Source: Undibacterium umbellatum
GTDB lineage: Bacteria > Pseudomonadota > Gammaproteobacteria > Burkholderiales > Burkholderiaceae_D
Direction: 5' to 3'
Assembly (NCBI RefSeq): GCF_014284125.1
Contig: NZ_JACOFX010000005.1
Coordinates: 186,001 to 250,000 of the forward strand
Length of the DNA stretch: 64,000 nt
Both the position numbers and the translations under genes were made by a program. Positions within the stretch are counted from its first letter, which is position 1. Each line of letters starts with the position of its first letter. The notes below the pieces were generated by a model. The model was not told the origin of the DNA. It worked only from the letters and a program-made list of their open reading frames with translations, and did no database searches. This document shows, piece by piece, positions 44,641 to 53,656 of the stretch.

Positions 44641-45234
44641 TCAAATGCAGGATTGATAAATGGATTCGCTAGGTATCAGCAATTGTTCGTGCTGATCAGC
44701 ATGTGGAAACTGCTCCAATATAAACGGTGTGACATCGATGATTTCCAGTATTTCTTCTTTGCCGTAGCGAGCCAGCATTTTGCCACGCAAACCTAGTTGT
44801 AAGGCGCGTCGCGGCAAGCAGTTACCCACAGGGTCGTGATCAGGGTCCCATTGCAAACGGACTTCAGAGGTTTCTATCGCCTGCTTCCATGCTTCTTGTG
44901 TGGCAAATCCTGAGGCAATAAAGGATGACGGTATAGCCTGCGTTAAAATTTCATCAAAAAAACTACGCTTGATGCGTATTGCCAGCACACGCTCCTGCCC
45001 AGATTTCTGCGCCCAACCTGAGCGGAACATCATCCATAAAAAATTTGGTTTGATCCAGCTCATGCGCGTATAACTGAATGCGCCACCAAAGTATTGGTGC
45101 GCGACTGCAAAATCGGCGATGGCATCAGAATATGCCTGATAGACGATAATGGTCTCTTCATCAAATTGCGCCATGATGTGCTTGCCATCATCTGGCCATT
45201 GTTCTGTCTGTTTTTTATAAGCTTCAAACTTCAT
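44641..45234 (-). CDS. DUF4291 protein
   Basis: This 197-aa protein matches DUF4291: EETIIVYQAYSDAIADFA, then FSYTRMSWIKPNFLWMMFRSGWA in shortened form, and VRLQWDPDHDP with the Arg/Asp positions conserved in the family. The function is not established; the Tyr/Arg/Trp-rich pattern resembles NAD- or nucleotide-acting ADP-ribosyl folds. It lies 95 bp downstream of the NADAR gene on the same strand, extending the NAD/ADP-ribose cluster. Whether it shares that transcript is uncertain. Confidence 0.8.
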   Translation of the reverse strand: MKFEAYKKQTEQWPDDGKHIMAQFDEETIIVYQAYSDAIADFAVAHQYFGGAFSYTRMSWIKPNFLWMMFRSGWAQKSGQERVLAIRIKRSFFDEILTQAIPSSFIASGFATQEAWKQAIETSEVRLQWDPDHDPVGNCLPRRALQLGLRGKMLARYGKEEILEIIDVTPFILEQFPHADQHEQLLIPSESIYQSCI

Positions 45235-45329
45235 TTTCTATTGATCTTTACATAATACATGACAGTACCCTCGTGTTGGTTCTTATAGGAGAATCAGCAC
45301 GCGATGTGTTGTCATCATTTAGGAAAACC

Positions 45330-45887
45330 TCAATAATTCATTTGTTCCACGAGTAATTTATGCCTGACTTCCATTAAGGCAAAACCCAGCAGATTCAATC
45401 CCTGCCAAAGATGGGGGCTATTACTATCCGGGTGATCTTGTGCCAGACCTGTTCCCCAGATTTTGTCCAGCGGGCTGGCTTCGACGATGATCCTGTCTGC
45501 GGTACTGAGCAGATACTTTGCCAGTTTCGGATTTTGCGAAAATTTCGCATAATTGCCGTCGACCACAATCTGTGAGCGATGTTCTACCCATGTCGATTCA
45601 TCATAATTTTTCACTTTTCTGCCCAGGCGCTTCACAATGTCAGGATCGTTGGTTGTTAGTATTTCCTTGAGCACGACCTGGTCATCAAACAGCCTGGCCT
45701 TGCCAGCCATCATATAGTGTTCAGCCGTGGGGTAAGTGATGTCATCGATCTTAAACGGCGCGACAAACCATTGGCTGAGGCAGGCTTTGTCTACTTCCAA
45801 GCTACGTTGTTTATGTCCCCAGAAATGCAGATAGGTAAACTGCTTTCCTTCATCTATCTGCTTTAATAATTCTTCCAGCGCATTCAT
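45330..45887 (-). CDS. NADAR-domain protein (YbiA-like N-glycosidase)
   Basis: This 185-aa protein belongs to the NADAR family. Conserved segments are YLHFWGHK, YPTAEHYMMAGKARLF with the catalytic Glu, the WVEHR segment, and IWGTGL plus WQGLNLLGFALMEVR. E. coli YbiA hydrolyses riboflavin-pathway N-glycosides; other NADAR proteins remove ADP-ribose from guanine in DNA and act as antitoxins to DarT-type toxins. No DarT gene is adjacent. The start overlaps the upstream phosphatase stop by 4 bp. Confidence 0.9.
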   Translation of the reverse strand: MNALEELLKQIDEGKQFTYLHFWGHKQRSLEVDKACLSQWFVAPFKIDDITYPTAEHYMMAGKARLFDDQVVLKEILTTNDPDIVKRLGRKVKNYDESTWVEHRSQIVVDGNYAKFSQNPKLAKYLLSTADRIIVEASPLDKIWGTGLAQDHPDSNSPHLWQGLNLLGFALMEVRHKLLVEQMNY

Positions 45888-46429
45888 GTTTTTCCTAGGC
45901 TATCTGCAGACCAGGCCATCACCCAGGCGTGCTGCTCTGCAGTTTGTGGCGTATCTGGCCAGTAATTTCTCTTTTCCATCTGTTGCCACAAATGCGCCAG
46001 TTCTTTCAAACCTGCCTCAGCATCCTGATGCTCTTCATTCAAATAGCAGCCTATGACAGTGCCGGTGCGGCCTATGCCGCCGAAACAATGTACATACACG
46101 GTGTGCTGCTTCGCCAATGCTTCACGCAATGCATGCAAAATATCTTGCATCAGCTTCGTCGAAGACGGAATATTGCGGTCAGGTATGGCAAAACGATGAT
46201 GCTGGACTTGCACGCCGCGCTCAGCAGCCAACTTCATTAACAGCGGTGCGTAAGGATGCAATTCATCTTCTTCTGTCAGGTCAATGAAGTAATCGACGCC
46301 ACAGTCAAGAAATTGCTCCAACCGGATCGCTGCAGATTGATCATCTATTGCTCCAGGATATTCACCTGCCAGTAACTGAACTGGCCTTACCCAGTAAGTA
46401 TTATGATTTGGTCGTTTACTTGTCATCAC
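45884..46429 (-). CDS. dual-specificity phosphatase-like protein
   Basis: This 181-aa phosphatase has the signature HCFGGIGRTG (Cys-x5-Arg, about residues 114-123) of the PTP/dual-specificity superfamily, and a general-acid Asp is plausible in IPDRNIPS. In this neighbourhood it may dephosphorylate ADP-ribose-1''-phosphate or the cyclic product made by KptA; that assignment is inference. The start overlaps the KptA stop by 14 bp and the stop overlaps NADAR, so it is translationally coupled on both sides. Confidence 0.88.
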   Translation of the reverse strand: MMTSKRPNHNTYWVRPVQLLAGEYPGAIDDQSAAIRLEQFLDCGVDYFIDLTEEDELHPYAPLLMKLAAERGVQVQHHRFAIPDRNIPSSTKLMQDILHALREALAKQHTVYVHCFGGIGRTGTVIGCYLNEEHQDAEAGLKELAHLWQQMEKRNYWPDTPQTAEQHAWVMAWSADSLGKT

Positions 46430-46970
46430 TCATCCTGATCAAATATTTTGACGGCACACTATCACATAGCCATACACCATTCGGAGATACCAGAAACTGG
46501 AAACCATCTTCCTGCATTTGTTCTGCCATGACTTTCAATATGACTGGCGCACCATGCCTTGCACCTACCGTGCGCGCAGTTGTTATGGTCGTCGACAAAT
46601 GCACGTGGTGCCGTGAGCCAGGACGTAGCCCTTCTTTCATGATGGATGCGATGAAACGGCTGGCAGTACCGTGATACAAAACATCCGGCGGTACCGTCAC
46701 GGGCAATGCCAGATCGACCTTGACTGAATGCCCCTGGTTTGCTCGGATACGCAATCCATCTTCGCTAACGGCGAAGCGCTGTTTGTCTGAAGTACGCACG
46801 GCCTCGTGCAAGTCTTCCAGTTTGAAGCGCTTGCCATGCCTTGCAGCCTGGTTTATTAAGGCCGCTATTTCTGTCCAGCCCTGCTCATCCAGTTTGATGT
46901 CTATGGAATCAGGCTGGTGACGCAATACATAGCTGAGGAATTTGCTTAGACTTTTATCTTTATTTTTCAT
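46416..46970 (-). CDS. kptA: RNA 2'-phosphotransferase (Tpt1/KptA)
   Basis: KptA removes an internal 2'-phosphate from RNA using NAD, giving ADP-ribose 1'',2''-cyclic phosphate and nicotinamide. At 184 aa it is the size of E. coli KptA. The N-terminal winged part has LSKFLSYVLRHQPD, with the catalytic Arg-His, and the ART-like half has VLYHGTASRF, GLRPGSRHHVHLS and the late Glu/Arg positions. Each turnover consumes one NAD and releases a nicotinamide, which links it to the salvage operon on the other side. It lies 9 bp after the TIGR02452 gene. Confidence 0.93.
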   Translation of the reverse strand: MKNKDKSLSKFLSYVLRHQPDSIDIKLDEQGWTEIAALINQAARHGKRFKLEDLHEAVRTSDKQRFAVSEDGLRIRANQGHSVKVDLALPVTVPPDVLYHGTASRFIASIMKEGLRPGSRHHVHLSTTITTARTVGARHGAPVILKVMAEQMQEDGFQFLVSPNGVWLCDSVPSKYLIRMSDDK

Positions 46971-46979
46971 TATATTTTT

Positions 46980-47846
46980 TTACGATTTGTTTTTATTATT
47001 TTTAAATGTTGCTTCGAAAGCCTGGAAGCTTCCAGTGTTTTTTTTGTCCAGTACGGCAAATACTATTTTCTTGAATGCGCCGTGGAAAATTGATCCGGGT
47101 AACAATGCTTGCAAGAAATAGTTAGCGACATCCCTGGGCTCATTGCCGAATACTCCACAGCCCCAGGCACCAAGTACCAAGTGCTGATGTCCATGCTTAA
47201 GTGCTAGAGCCAAGACAAAATTGACCCTGTTTAACATGACACTGGCTGCTTCGCCAATTTGGTCCGGTTCATTTTTTTTCAATGCGCCGAGATTGACCGC
47301 TGGAGCCGTGATGAAGGATGCACTATAGAAATTATCGAGCAAGGCATATTCATCATCTCTGAAGACAGGCACGTCTGGCGAATAGATCATGTCATCGCTA
47401 TAGAGACAGGATTGCAAAGCACGGTTCTTTTCATACATGGCAGCCATCTGCGCAATGCAAGGATGCAAGCCTGAAGATTTCGCCAGATTTTCTTCCTGTG
47501 CTTCTGAACCACCCAGGAAGCCGCCGCCTGGATTTTTCGCCGACGCAAAATTCAGACAAAGTGGGCGCGCACCATCTTCTGATGCCATGCGCCTGGCTAC
47601 TGTCAGGCAGCCTTCATTGCTGACGCTGATTGCGGTGTCAAATCGTTCGTCAACTGAAAGCGCAAGCAAGATTTGCTGTAATTCTTCCGGCAAATAGTGG
47701 ACAGATGCATTTTTCGCTGCCGTCAAACTGCCCTGTATGCTGACTTCATCGCCATACTGATTCATGTAGTTGCCACGTGCCAGTATTGCCAAAGTTTCCT
47801 GGGCAATATCAGCTCTTTGTTTTCTATTGATGACTGTAGTTTGCAT
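46980..47846 (-). CDS. TIGR02452/microbial PARG-like macrodomain protein
   Basis: This 288-aa protein matches TIGR02452, whose C-terminal region is the bacterial-type poly(ADP-ribose) glycohydrolase fold. The catalytic loop NPGGGFLGGSEAQEE (about residues 109-123) with paired Glu is intact, and LGAWGCGVFGNEPRDVA near residue 232 is the phosphate loop. It hydrolyses ADP-ribosyl linkages and could also clear the KptA product. It is the first gene of the leftward operon, next to the tandem operators at 47914-47958. Confidence 0.9.
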   Translation of the reverse strand: MQTTVINRKQRADIAQETLAILARGNYMNQYGDEVSIQGSLTAAKNASVHYLPEELQQILLALSVDERFDTAISVSNEGCLTVARRMASEDGARPLCLNFASAKNPGGGFLGGSEAQEENLAKSSGLHPCIAQMAAMYEKNRALQSCLYSDDMIYSPDVPVFRDDEYALLDNFYSASFITAPAVNLGALKKNEPDQIGEAASVMLNRVNFVLALALKHGHQHLVLGAWGCGVFGNEPRDVANYFLQALLPGSIFHGAFKKIVFAVLDKKNTGSFQAFEATFKNNKNKS

Positions 47847-47913
47847 TGTTTTTCTCTATCTTATTATTGTTAGCAAGCATAAGAATATCTCGCATAAGCG
47901 AACTATAAGCTAT

Positions 47914-47958
47914 CTTAGTGAGGTAAAGCAACTAAGATAGTTTCATAAATTAACTAAG
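47914..47958 (-). promoter_or_regulatory. tandem operators O1/O2 of the NAD/ADP-ribose regulon
   Basis: O1 is CTTAGTG-N9-AACTAAG (47914-47936), extending to CTATCTTAGT and ACTAAGATAG as outer arms. O2 is GATAGTT-N9-AACTAAG (47936-47958), sharing its first base with O1 and shifted by 22 bp, about two helical turns. Both lie 68-112 bp upstream of the TIGR02452 start. The spacing is identical to O3 next to the salvage operon, so one dimeric regulator probably binds all three. Confidence 0.7.
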
Positions 47959-48221
47959 ATCATTTCATTTGTTGTTTTCTTGCAAGGACAAGTAACAGTA
48001 ATTGCTGGCAAATGTCAGACAAATAATGCTGGAAAGTAAATTGAAAGTGTAATTTATTGCAGAGACAGGTTTTACAGGCGCTGAATTTGCAAGACTTTGT
48101 AAGCATGGCTATGGAAGAACGGCGCAAGGGGATAAGGATCTTTTATGCTAAGTTACTGAAAATAAATAGTTTATTCGGAATTTTTTGAAACTTTTGCATA
48201 GTGACGCAGGATATATGACTG

Positions 48222-48244
48222 CTTAGTTGCAATTAATAACTAAG
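48222..48244 (+). promoter_or_regulatory. operator O3 upstream of the NAD salvage operon
   Basis: CTTAGTT-N9-AACTAAG is a perfect 7-bp inverted repeat with the same nine-base spacer as O1 and O2. It ends 41 bp upstream of the first salvage gene, where a repressor would block the promoter. The remainder of the 439-base intergenic region is A/T-rich and has no gene. Confidence 0.72.
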
Positions 48245-48285
48245 TATCCTAGAATAGAATCAGCTTCAAAAGAAAAGGAAATATC

Positions 48286-49149
48286 ATGAAACGTAATTTG
48301 CAAGTCCTCATCATTGATCCGCAAAATGATTTCTGTGATTTGCCACCTGCTTATCTGGCACGAGATGTACATAATGCAGAAGCATTATCGCCAGCCCTGC
48401 CTGTGCCAGGTGCCCATGCCGATATGTTGCGCGTGGCTGAACTGATTAATAAAGGTGCAGATGGCATCACAGGCATCAGCATCACTCTGGATGCTCACCA
48501 TCGTTATGATATCGCTCATCCTACATTCTGGAAGACAGTGCAGGGTGCAACAGTGACGCCCTTCACGGCTATATCCGCGGCGGCAGTGCGCGCTGGCGAA
48601 TATCAGCCGCGTCGGCCTGAGGCTTTGGCACGTGTCCTGGCGTATCTGGATGCACTGGAAGCAGAAGGCCGTTATCAACTGATGATATGGCCGGTGCACT
48701 GCGAAATTGGCTCATGGGGGCAAAATGTGCATGCTGATGTGCGTGCAGCCTATAATGCCTGGGAAGAAAAACAACTGGCTGTGGTCAACAAGATCAACAA
48801 GGGCTCCAATCCCTGGACTGAGCATTATTCAGCAGTCAAGGCAGAAGTCCCAGATGCCAGCGACCCGGATACGCAACTGAACCAGCAATTGATTACAGAA
48901 CTGAGCAAGGCTGACCGTGTGTATATTACTGGCGAAGCAGGCAGTCATTGCGTGAAAGCGACTACTGAGCATCTGGTGGAAAATTTCGCCGCAGCCGATT
49001 TACACAAACTGGTGCTGGTAACTGATTGTATGAGTGCAGTCACGGGCTTTGATGCACAGTTTGAAGACTTTGTACGCGATATGGCTGCCAAAGGTGTGCA
49101 GATTGCGAAGATGGCAGATGTATTGCCTGAATTGCTGGTGAATGCCTGA
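48286..49149 (+). CDS. nicotinamidase-like cysteine hydrolase
   Basis: This 287-aa isochorismatase-fold hydrolase has the PncA-like triad candidates: Asp in IIDPQNDF (residues 9-16), Lys or polar positions in the MIWPVHCEIG block, and the nucleophile Cys in GEAGSHCVKATTEHL. It would convert nicotinamide to nicotinic acid for PncB. It is longer than E. coli PncA, with an inserted segment (about residues 70-110 and 145-185). It begins the rightward NAD salvage operon, 41 bp after O3, with AAAAGGA before the ATG. Confidence 0.87.
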   Translation: MKRNLQVLIIDPQNDFCDLPPAYLARDVHNAEALSPALPVPGAHADMLRVAELINKGADGITGISITLDAHHRYDIAHPTFWKTVQGATVTPFTAISAAAVRAGEYQPRRPEALARVLAYLDALEAEGRYQLMIWPVHCEIGSWGQNVHADVRAAYNAWEEKQLAVVNKINKGSNPWTEHYSAVKAEVPDASDPDTQLNQQLITELSKADRVYITGEAGSHCVKATTEHLVENFAAADLHKLVLVTDCMSAVTGFDAQFEDFVRDMAAKGVQIAKMADVLPELLVNA

Positions 49150-49194
49150 TACTTTTCAGGTGATAATTGTCAGGTAATACTGGAAAAGAAAAAT

Positions 49195-50385
49195 ATGAAA
49201 CCCGTAGTTCAAAGTTTGCTGGAAACTGATTTATACAAATTCACCATGTGGCAGGCATTGCTGCATAGTCACCCAAATACCCAGACTGAATATGCTTTCG
49301 TTTGCCGCAATTCCACCGCCTATCCACTGGCAGAATTAAAGGCTGATGTCGAACGTGAAATTGATCACTTGTGTGCACTGAATTTTACTGAAGATGAACT
49401 CGACTATCTGCGCTCATTACGTTTCATTAAAAGCGATTTCATAGATTTTTTAACGGTTTTTCATTTTCAGCGCAAATTCATCAAGATCAGTACGGATGGC
49501 GATCACCTGCAGATCGTGGCCACTGGCCCGCAAGTGCATGTCATGGGTTTTGAAATCTTTGTGCTGCATATCGTCAATGAATTATATTTCCGTCGCTTGC
49601 AAACTCAAGACACGCTGCCTGAAGGCAGGCGCAGGCTGGCGGATAAGATAGAGCAAATCCGTGAATTTGGAAAAGAAGCACCAAGAACTCACCCTTTTGA
49701 ATTCTTTGATTTTGGTTTACGTAGGCGTTTTTCTGGAAACTGGCATGATGAAGTCGTCGCTACCCTGGCACGTGAAGTGCCGCAGTTTTTCAAGGGTACA
49801 TCGAATGTCTACCTGGCCAGGAAATACAAGCTGGTGCCTATCGGCACCATGGCCCATGAATACCTGCAGTCTTATCAATCCTTTGGTGTGCGCCTGCGTG
49901 ATTTCCAGAAAGCGGCACTGGAAGACTGGGTACAGGAATATCGTGGTGACCTCGGTACTGCCCTGACAGATGTGGTTGGCATGGATGCCTTCTTGTCTGA
50001 CTTTGACCTGTACTTCGCCAAATTGTTTGATGGCTTGCGGCATGATTCTGGTGACCCGGTAGTCTGGGGTGAGAAAGCCCTGGCGCACTATGCCAAGTTG
50101 CGTATAGACGCCCATACCAAACGCCTGGTGTTTTCAGATGGGCTGGACCTGGCAACTGCATTCAGCCTGTATCGCCATTTTGCTGACCGCACCATGACGG
50201 GCTTTGGTATAGGCACCAATCTGACGAATGACACTGGTATCAAGGCCTTGAATATCGTCATGAAACTCAAATCCTGCAATGGCCAGCCAGTTGCCAAATT
50301 GTCTGATTCTGCAGGCAAGACCTTGTGTACGGATGAAACCTTCCTCGCTTATATGCGCCAGGTTTTTAATCATCCCCTCATGTAA
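49195..50385 (+). CDS. pncB: nicotinate phosphoribosyltransferase
   Basis: PncB joins nicotinic acid to PRPP, giving nicotinate mononucleotide, the entry to the Preiss-Handler route. The 396-aa protein opens with [16 protein letters not shown], has [19 protein letters not shown], the phosphorylated-His region [17 protein letters not shown], and [11 protein letters not shown], all typical. It lies 45 bp after the nicotinamidase-like gene. Confidence 0.95.
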   Translation: MKPVVQSLLETDLYKFTMWQALLHSHPNTQTEYAFVCRNSTAYPLAELKADVEREIDHLCALNFTEDELDYLRSLRFIKSDFIDFLTVFHFQRKFIKISTDGDHLQIVATGPQVHVMGFEIFVLHIVNELYFRRLQTQDTLPEGRRRLADKIEQIREFGKEAPRTHPFEFFDFGLRRRFSGNWHDEVVATLAREVPQFFKGTSNVYLARKYKLVPIGTMAHEYLQSYQSFGVRLRDFQKAALEDWVQEYRGDLGTALTDVVGMDAFLSDFDLYFAKLFDGLRHDSGDPVVWGEKALAHYAKLRIDAHTKRLVFSDGLDLATAFSLYRHFADRTMTGFGIGTNLTNDTGIKALNIVMKLKSCNGQPVAKLSDSAGKTLCTDETFLAYMRQVFNHPLM

Positions 50386-50411
50386 ATCAAGCTCAATTCA
50401 GGAGTTTCATC

Positions 50412-52109
50412 ATGTTGAAACTGGCAGTCGCACAATTAAATTATATGGTGGGTGATTTCGCTGGCAATACTGACGCCATCATCAGCCACATGCAAAAAGC
50501 CGCAGCGGGAAAGGCGGATGTGGCAGTGTTTTCTGAACTCTGTATCTGCGGTTATTACCCTGGTGATTTGCTGGAGGACAGTGCTTTCCTGGCCAAGGCA
50601 GAGCAGGCGCTGGCCAATATTATGCAGGCTTCAACGGATCATCCTAATCTCGTCTGCGTGATAGGCACAGTACGTCTAAACAAAGGACAAGGCAAGGCCT
50701 TGCATAATGCCTTGCTGGCGATACGCAATGGCGAAATTGTTGCAGAATACTATAAGCAATTGCTGCCCACTTATGGCATCTTCGATGAGCGCCGTCATTT
50801 TGAACCCGGCAAGGAAATTGCCAGCACACTGGATGTAGCCGGACACAAGCTTGGCTTCATGGTCTGTGAAGATGGCTGGAATGATGAAGAACATGATTAT
50901 CAGGTCAATCCTTTCAATGCCCTGACTGCTGCGAAGGTAGACCTGATCATCAGCATCAATGCCAGCCCGTCAGATATAGGCAAGCGCCAGCAAAGACATG
51001 CCATGTTTGCCAAGGCTGTAGCCCACCATCAACTGCCCTTGCTGTATGTGAATCAGGTAGGCGGACAAGATCAACTGGTGTTCGACGGTGCTTCATTTGC
51101 AGTCACACCTGATCGTGGTGTGACTTTTGAAGCAGCACGTTTTGAAGAAGATTTTCAATTGCTGGGATTTGCAGAAAAGCAGTTCTCTGCTATTGATGGT
51201 GCAGCATTAGTCAAGCCGGATAGCACAGGTTTATCCGTGCCAGAATTTACCCGTCGTCAGATCGTGCTTGGCCTGCAAGACTATGCGCGCCGTTGCGGTT
51301 TCAAACAGGTGGTGGTTGGTTCTTCAGGCGGTATTGATTCGGCATTGACGATTGCTTTGGCAGTACAGGCACTTGGCGCCGAGAACGTTATCGCCATCAC
51401 CATGCCATCCTCCTATTCAAGCACAGGTTCAGTATCTGACTCGGTCAAATTATGTGACAACCTGCAAGTCAAACTGCATACACATCCAATACTGAATTTG
51501 GTAGAGCAGTATGCAAAAGGCTTTGAAGAAGCATTTTCCTCTCCCTTGCGCGGTCTGACACAGGAGAATTTGCAGGCACGCATACGTGGCACTATCTTGA
51601 TGGAATACTCTAATGCCTTTGGCGCACTTTTACTGACGACTGGTAACAAGAGTGAAATATCTGTCGGTTACTGTACTCTGTATGGCGACACAAATGGGGG
51701 CCTGGGTTTGATTGGCGACTTGTACAAGACAGAAGTCTATGCCTTGTCTCGACATGTCAACAGCGCAGCCGGACGTGAAATTATCCCGCGAGATGTGCTG
51801 ACCAAACCACCATCAGCCGAGCTTGCACCAGACCAGCTTGATACCGATAGCCTGCCACCTTATGATGAGCTCGATGAAATGCTGAAATGGCATATAGAAG
51901 GCAGGCGCTTGCCTGCACACGAGTTTGCCAGGGCGCAGGCTTTTGTAGAACAATTGCAAAAGACCGAGGCTGGTCAGAAAAGCATGGCCCGTATCATGGG
52001 CATGGTGGCGCGCAATGAATATAAACGCCGCCAGGCCCCGCCCATCATCCGCGTGCGCGCCCGTGCATTTGGTAGTGGACGTCAGATGCCGATTGCGGCA
52101 AAGTATTGA
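50412..52109 (+). CDS. nadE: glutamine-dependent NAD+ synthetase
   Basis: NadE amidates nicotinate adenine dinucleotide to NAD. The 565-aa protein is the two-domain glutamine-using form: an N-terminal nitrilase-like amidase with Glu in FSELCICGY, Lys in YYKQLLPTYGIFDE and Cys in GFMVCEDGWND, and a C-terminal synthetase with the P-loop VGSSGGIDSALTIALA near residue 305. The C-terminal KRRQAPPIIRVRARAFGSGR is conserved. It lies 26 bp after pncB. Confidence 0.96.
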   Translation: MLKLAVAQLNYMVGDFAGNTDAIISHMQKAAAGKADVAVFSELCICGYYPGDLLEDSAFLAKAEQALANIMQASTDHPNLVCVIGTVRLNKGQGKALHNALLAIRNGEIVAEYYKQLLPTYGIFDERRHFEPGKEIASTLDVAGHKLGFMVCEDGWNDEEHDYQVNPFNALTAAKVDLIISINASPSDIGKRQQRHAMFAKAVAHHQLPLLYVNQVGGQDQLVFDGASFAVTPDRGVTFEAARFEEDFQLLGFAEKQFSAIDGAALVKPDSTGLSVPEFTRRQIVLGLQDYARRCGFKQVVVGSSGGIDSALTIALAVQALGAENVIAITMPSSYSSTGSVSDSVKLCDNLQVKLHTHPILNLVEQYAKGFEEAFSSPLRGLTQENLQARIRGTILMEYSNAFGALLLTTGNKSEISVGYCTLYGDTNGGLGLIGDLYKTEVYALSRHVNSAAGREIIPRDVLTKPPSAELAPDQLDTDSLPPYDELDEMLKWHIEGRRLPAHEFARAQAFVEQLQKTEAGQKSMARIMGMVARNEYKRRQAPPIIRVRARAFGSGRQMPIAAKY

Positions 52110-52156
52110 AATCCAGAAGATCAAGTCCAACCTTTACCATTATTTAGAAGTCATCC

Positions 52157-53194
52157 ATGCAAATCGACGTTGCAGTATTAATAGGACGCTTTCAACCTTT
52201 TCATAACGGCCATGCCACGCTCCTGCAACTGGCACTGGAAACTGCGGAAGAAGTAGTCGTGATATTGGGTTCATCTTTCCACGCGCGCAGTACCAAGAAC
52301 CCCTTCAGCTGGCAAGAACGGGCAGACATGATCAATGCCACCCTGTCACCCGCAGATCGGGACAGGGTATCGTACATCGCCGTGCGTGATTACTACGATG
52401 ATGCACGCTGGTCGGCCGCCATACGCGGCAAGGTTGAGAGACATTTTCCCTATGCAAAGCGAATCGCCCTGATAGGCCATTTTAAGGATGCCTCCAGTTA
52501 TTACCTGAACCGTTTCCCACAATGGCAGTTGGTCGCGGCTGAACAATTATTGGCGATAGATGCCACTGTCATACGCCGGGTCTTGTTTGAAGCCGAAGAC
52601 ATGCGCGTCTCACTCGATGTGATCGCCCATTATCTGCCACTGAGCATACGGCAATACCTGAAGGCCTGGAGCATCTTGCCGCATTACGCCGTGCTGGTGA
52701 AAGAGCATGCGGAGTTGCTGGCCTACCATGAATCCTGGAAGCCAGCTCCCTATGCGCCCATGTTTGTGACCCTGGATGCTGTCGTCAAGGCAGCAGGACA
52801 TGTCTTGCTGGTACAGCGCGGTGGCTTCCCAGGCAAAGGTTTGTGGGCATTGCCCGGAGGTTTCCTGGATCAGAATGAAAGACTGTTCCAGGGCGCTATA
52901 CGTGAATTGTTTGAAGAAACCAATCTGGCCGTGCTGGCATCTACCCTTGAGCATTCACTGGTAGACGTAAAGGTGTTTGATCACCCAGGCCGCAGCTTGC
53001 GTGGCCGCACCATTACCCATGCCCACTTCTTTGATTTGCAGACCGAGCACTTGCCCGATATTCGTGCAGCAGATGATGCGGCACAGGCGGCCTGGGTCAG
53101 TATAGAAAAGCTGGAAGGCATGGAGGAAGTGTTCTTTGATGACCATTTCCACATCCTCGATCAATTTCTCAATCTGACTGCCAGCGAGAACTGA
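52157..53194 (+). CDS. bifunctional NMN adenylyltransferase/Nudix hydrolase (NadM-Nudix)
   Basis: This 345-aa protein joins an NadM-type nucleotidyltransferase (GRFQPFHNGHATLLQLALE at 10-28, the HxGH site) to a Nudix domain (from about residue 200; GGFLDQNERLFQGAIRELFEETNL gives G-x5-E-x7-R-E-x-x-E-E). The first part makes NAD from NMN, the second hydrolyses ADP-ribose to AMP and ribose-5-P. It closes the operon by linking ADP-ribose disposal to NAD synthesis. It has no winged helix, so it is not itself the NrtR-type regulator. Confidence 0.94.
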   Translation: MQIDVAVLIGRFQPFHNGHATLLQLALETAEEVVVILGSSFHARSTKNPFSWQERADMINATLSPADRDRVSYIAVRDYYDDARWSAAIRGKVERHFPYAKRIALIGHFKDASSYYLNRFPQWQLVAAEQLLAIDATVIRRVLFEAEDMRVSLDVIAHYLPLSIRQYLKAWSILPHYAVLVKEHAELLAYHESWKPAPYAPMFVTLDAVVKAAGHVLLVQRGGFPGKGLWALPGGFLDQNERLFQGAIRELFEETNLAVLASTLEHSLVDVKVFDHPGRSLRGRTITHAHFFDLQTEHLPDIRAADDAAQAAWVSIEKLEGMEEVFFDDHFHILDQFLNLTASEN

Positions 53195-53207
53195 GACAAC
53201 TGTTGAC

Positions 53208-53234
53208 AGCCTGCGATGGGATTCATTGCGGGCT
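53208..53234. terminator. hairpin after the NAD salvage operon
   Basis: AGCCTGCGATG pairs with CATTGCGGGCT (two G-U pairs) around GGATT. It lies between convergent operons; no strong T tract follows. Confidence 0.45.
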
Positions 53235-53244
53235 GATTTGGTCA

Positions 53245-53622
53245 TCACTGCTTTATCTTTACGATGTTCTGTCGTATCAGTTTAGCGTTGCTGGGATCAA
53301 AATATGCTTCGACCAGATCACCGTCACGGTTGCTGCCATAAATTTCGTAGCAACTTTCATAGGATATTTTCACTTTTTCAAACTGGTATCCACGATGCCT
53401 GGCCAGTAAAGCCATTTCTTCCTGGCTTAGCCATTCTGACTTTTTCAGTGTCGTGCATCCCTTGTCATTTGCCAAAATTTTGGGAATAGTGACCACTTGT
53501 TTTGAATTACTGCCTACAGATTTTTGTACTTGTGGAATCGATGTTTCTGCTTTGTTTTGTGCATGCAAACTGATGGAGCAGGCACATGTTGCGAGAAAAA
53601 GAAATTGACGTGCGTAATTCAT
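53245..53622 (-). CDS. exported PepSY-domain protein
   Basis: This 125-aa protein has a signal peptide (cleavage near LHAQ) and a PepSY-like domain: LSQEEMALLARHRGYQFEKVKISYESCYEIYG (shown by key residues) followed by LVEAYFDPSNAKLI, the KxxxYExY/DPxT pattern. It has paired Cys residues that could be oxidised. It is the last gene of the cytochrome b/RR/HK operon, where PepSY proteins are common companions of heme or redox membrane proteins. Confidence 0.75.
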   Translation of the reverse strand: MNYARQFLFLATCACSISLHAQNKAETSIPQVQKSVGSNSKQVVTIPKILANDKGCTTLKKSEWLSQEEMALLARHRGYQFEKVKISYESCYEIYGSNRDGDLVEAYFDPSNAKLIRQNIVKIKQ

Positions 53623-53656
53623 CGCGCTCTCCAGGTTGTTGATGCGGAAGTAAGAT

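Noticed and set aside
52157..53194. NadM-Nudix as the NrtR-type repressor of the NAD regulon
   Set aside because: NrtR needs a C-terminal winged helix after the Nudix-like domain. Here the Nudix domain is at the C-terminus with an intact catalytic box and an NadM domain before it.
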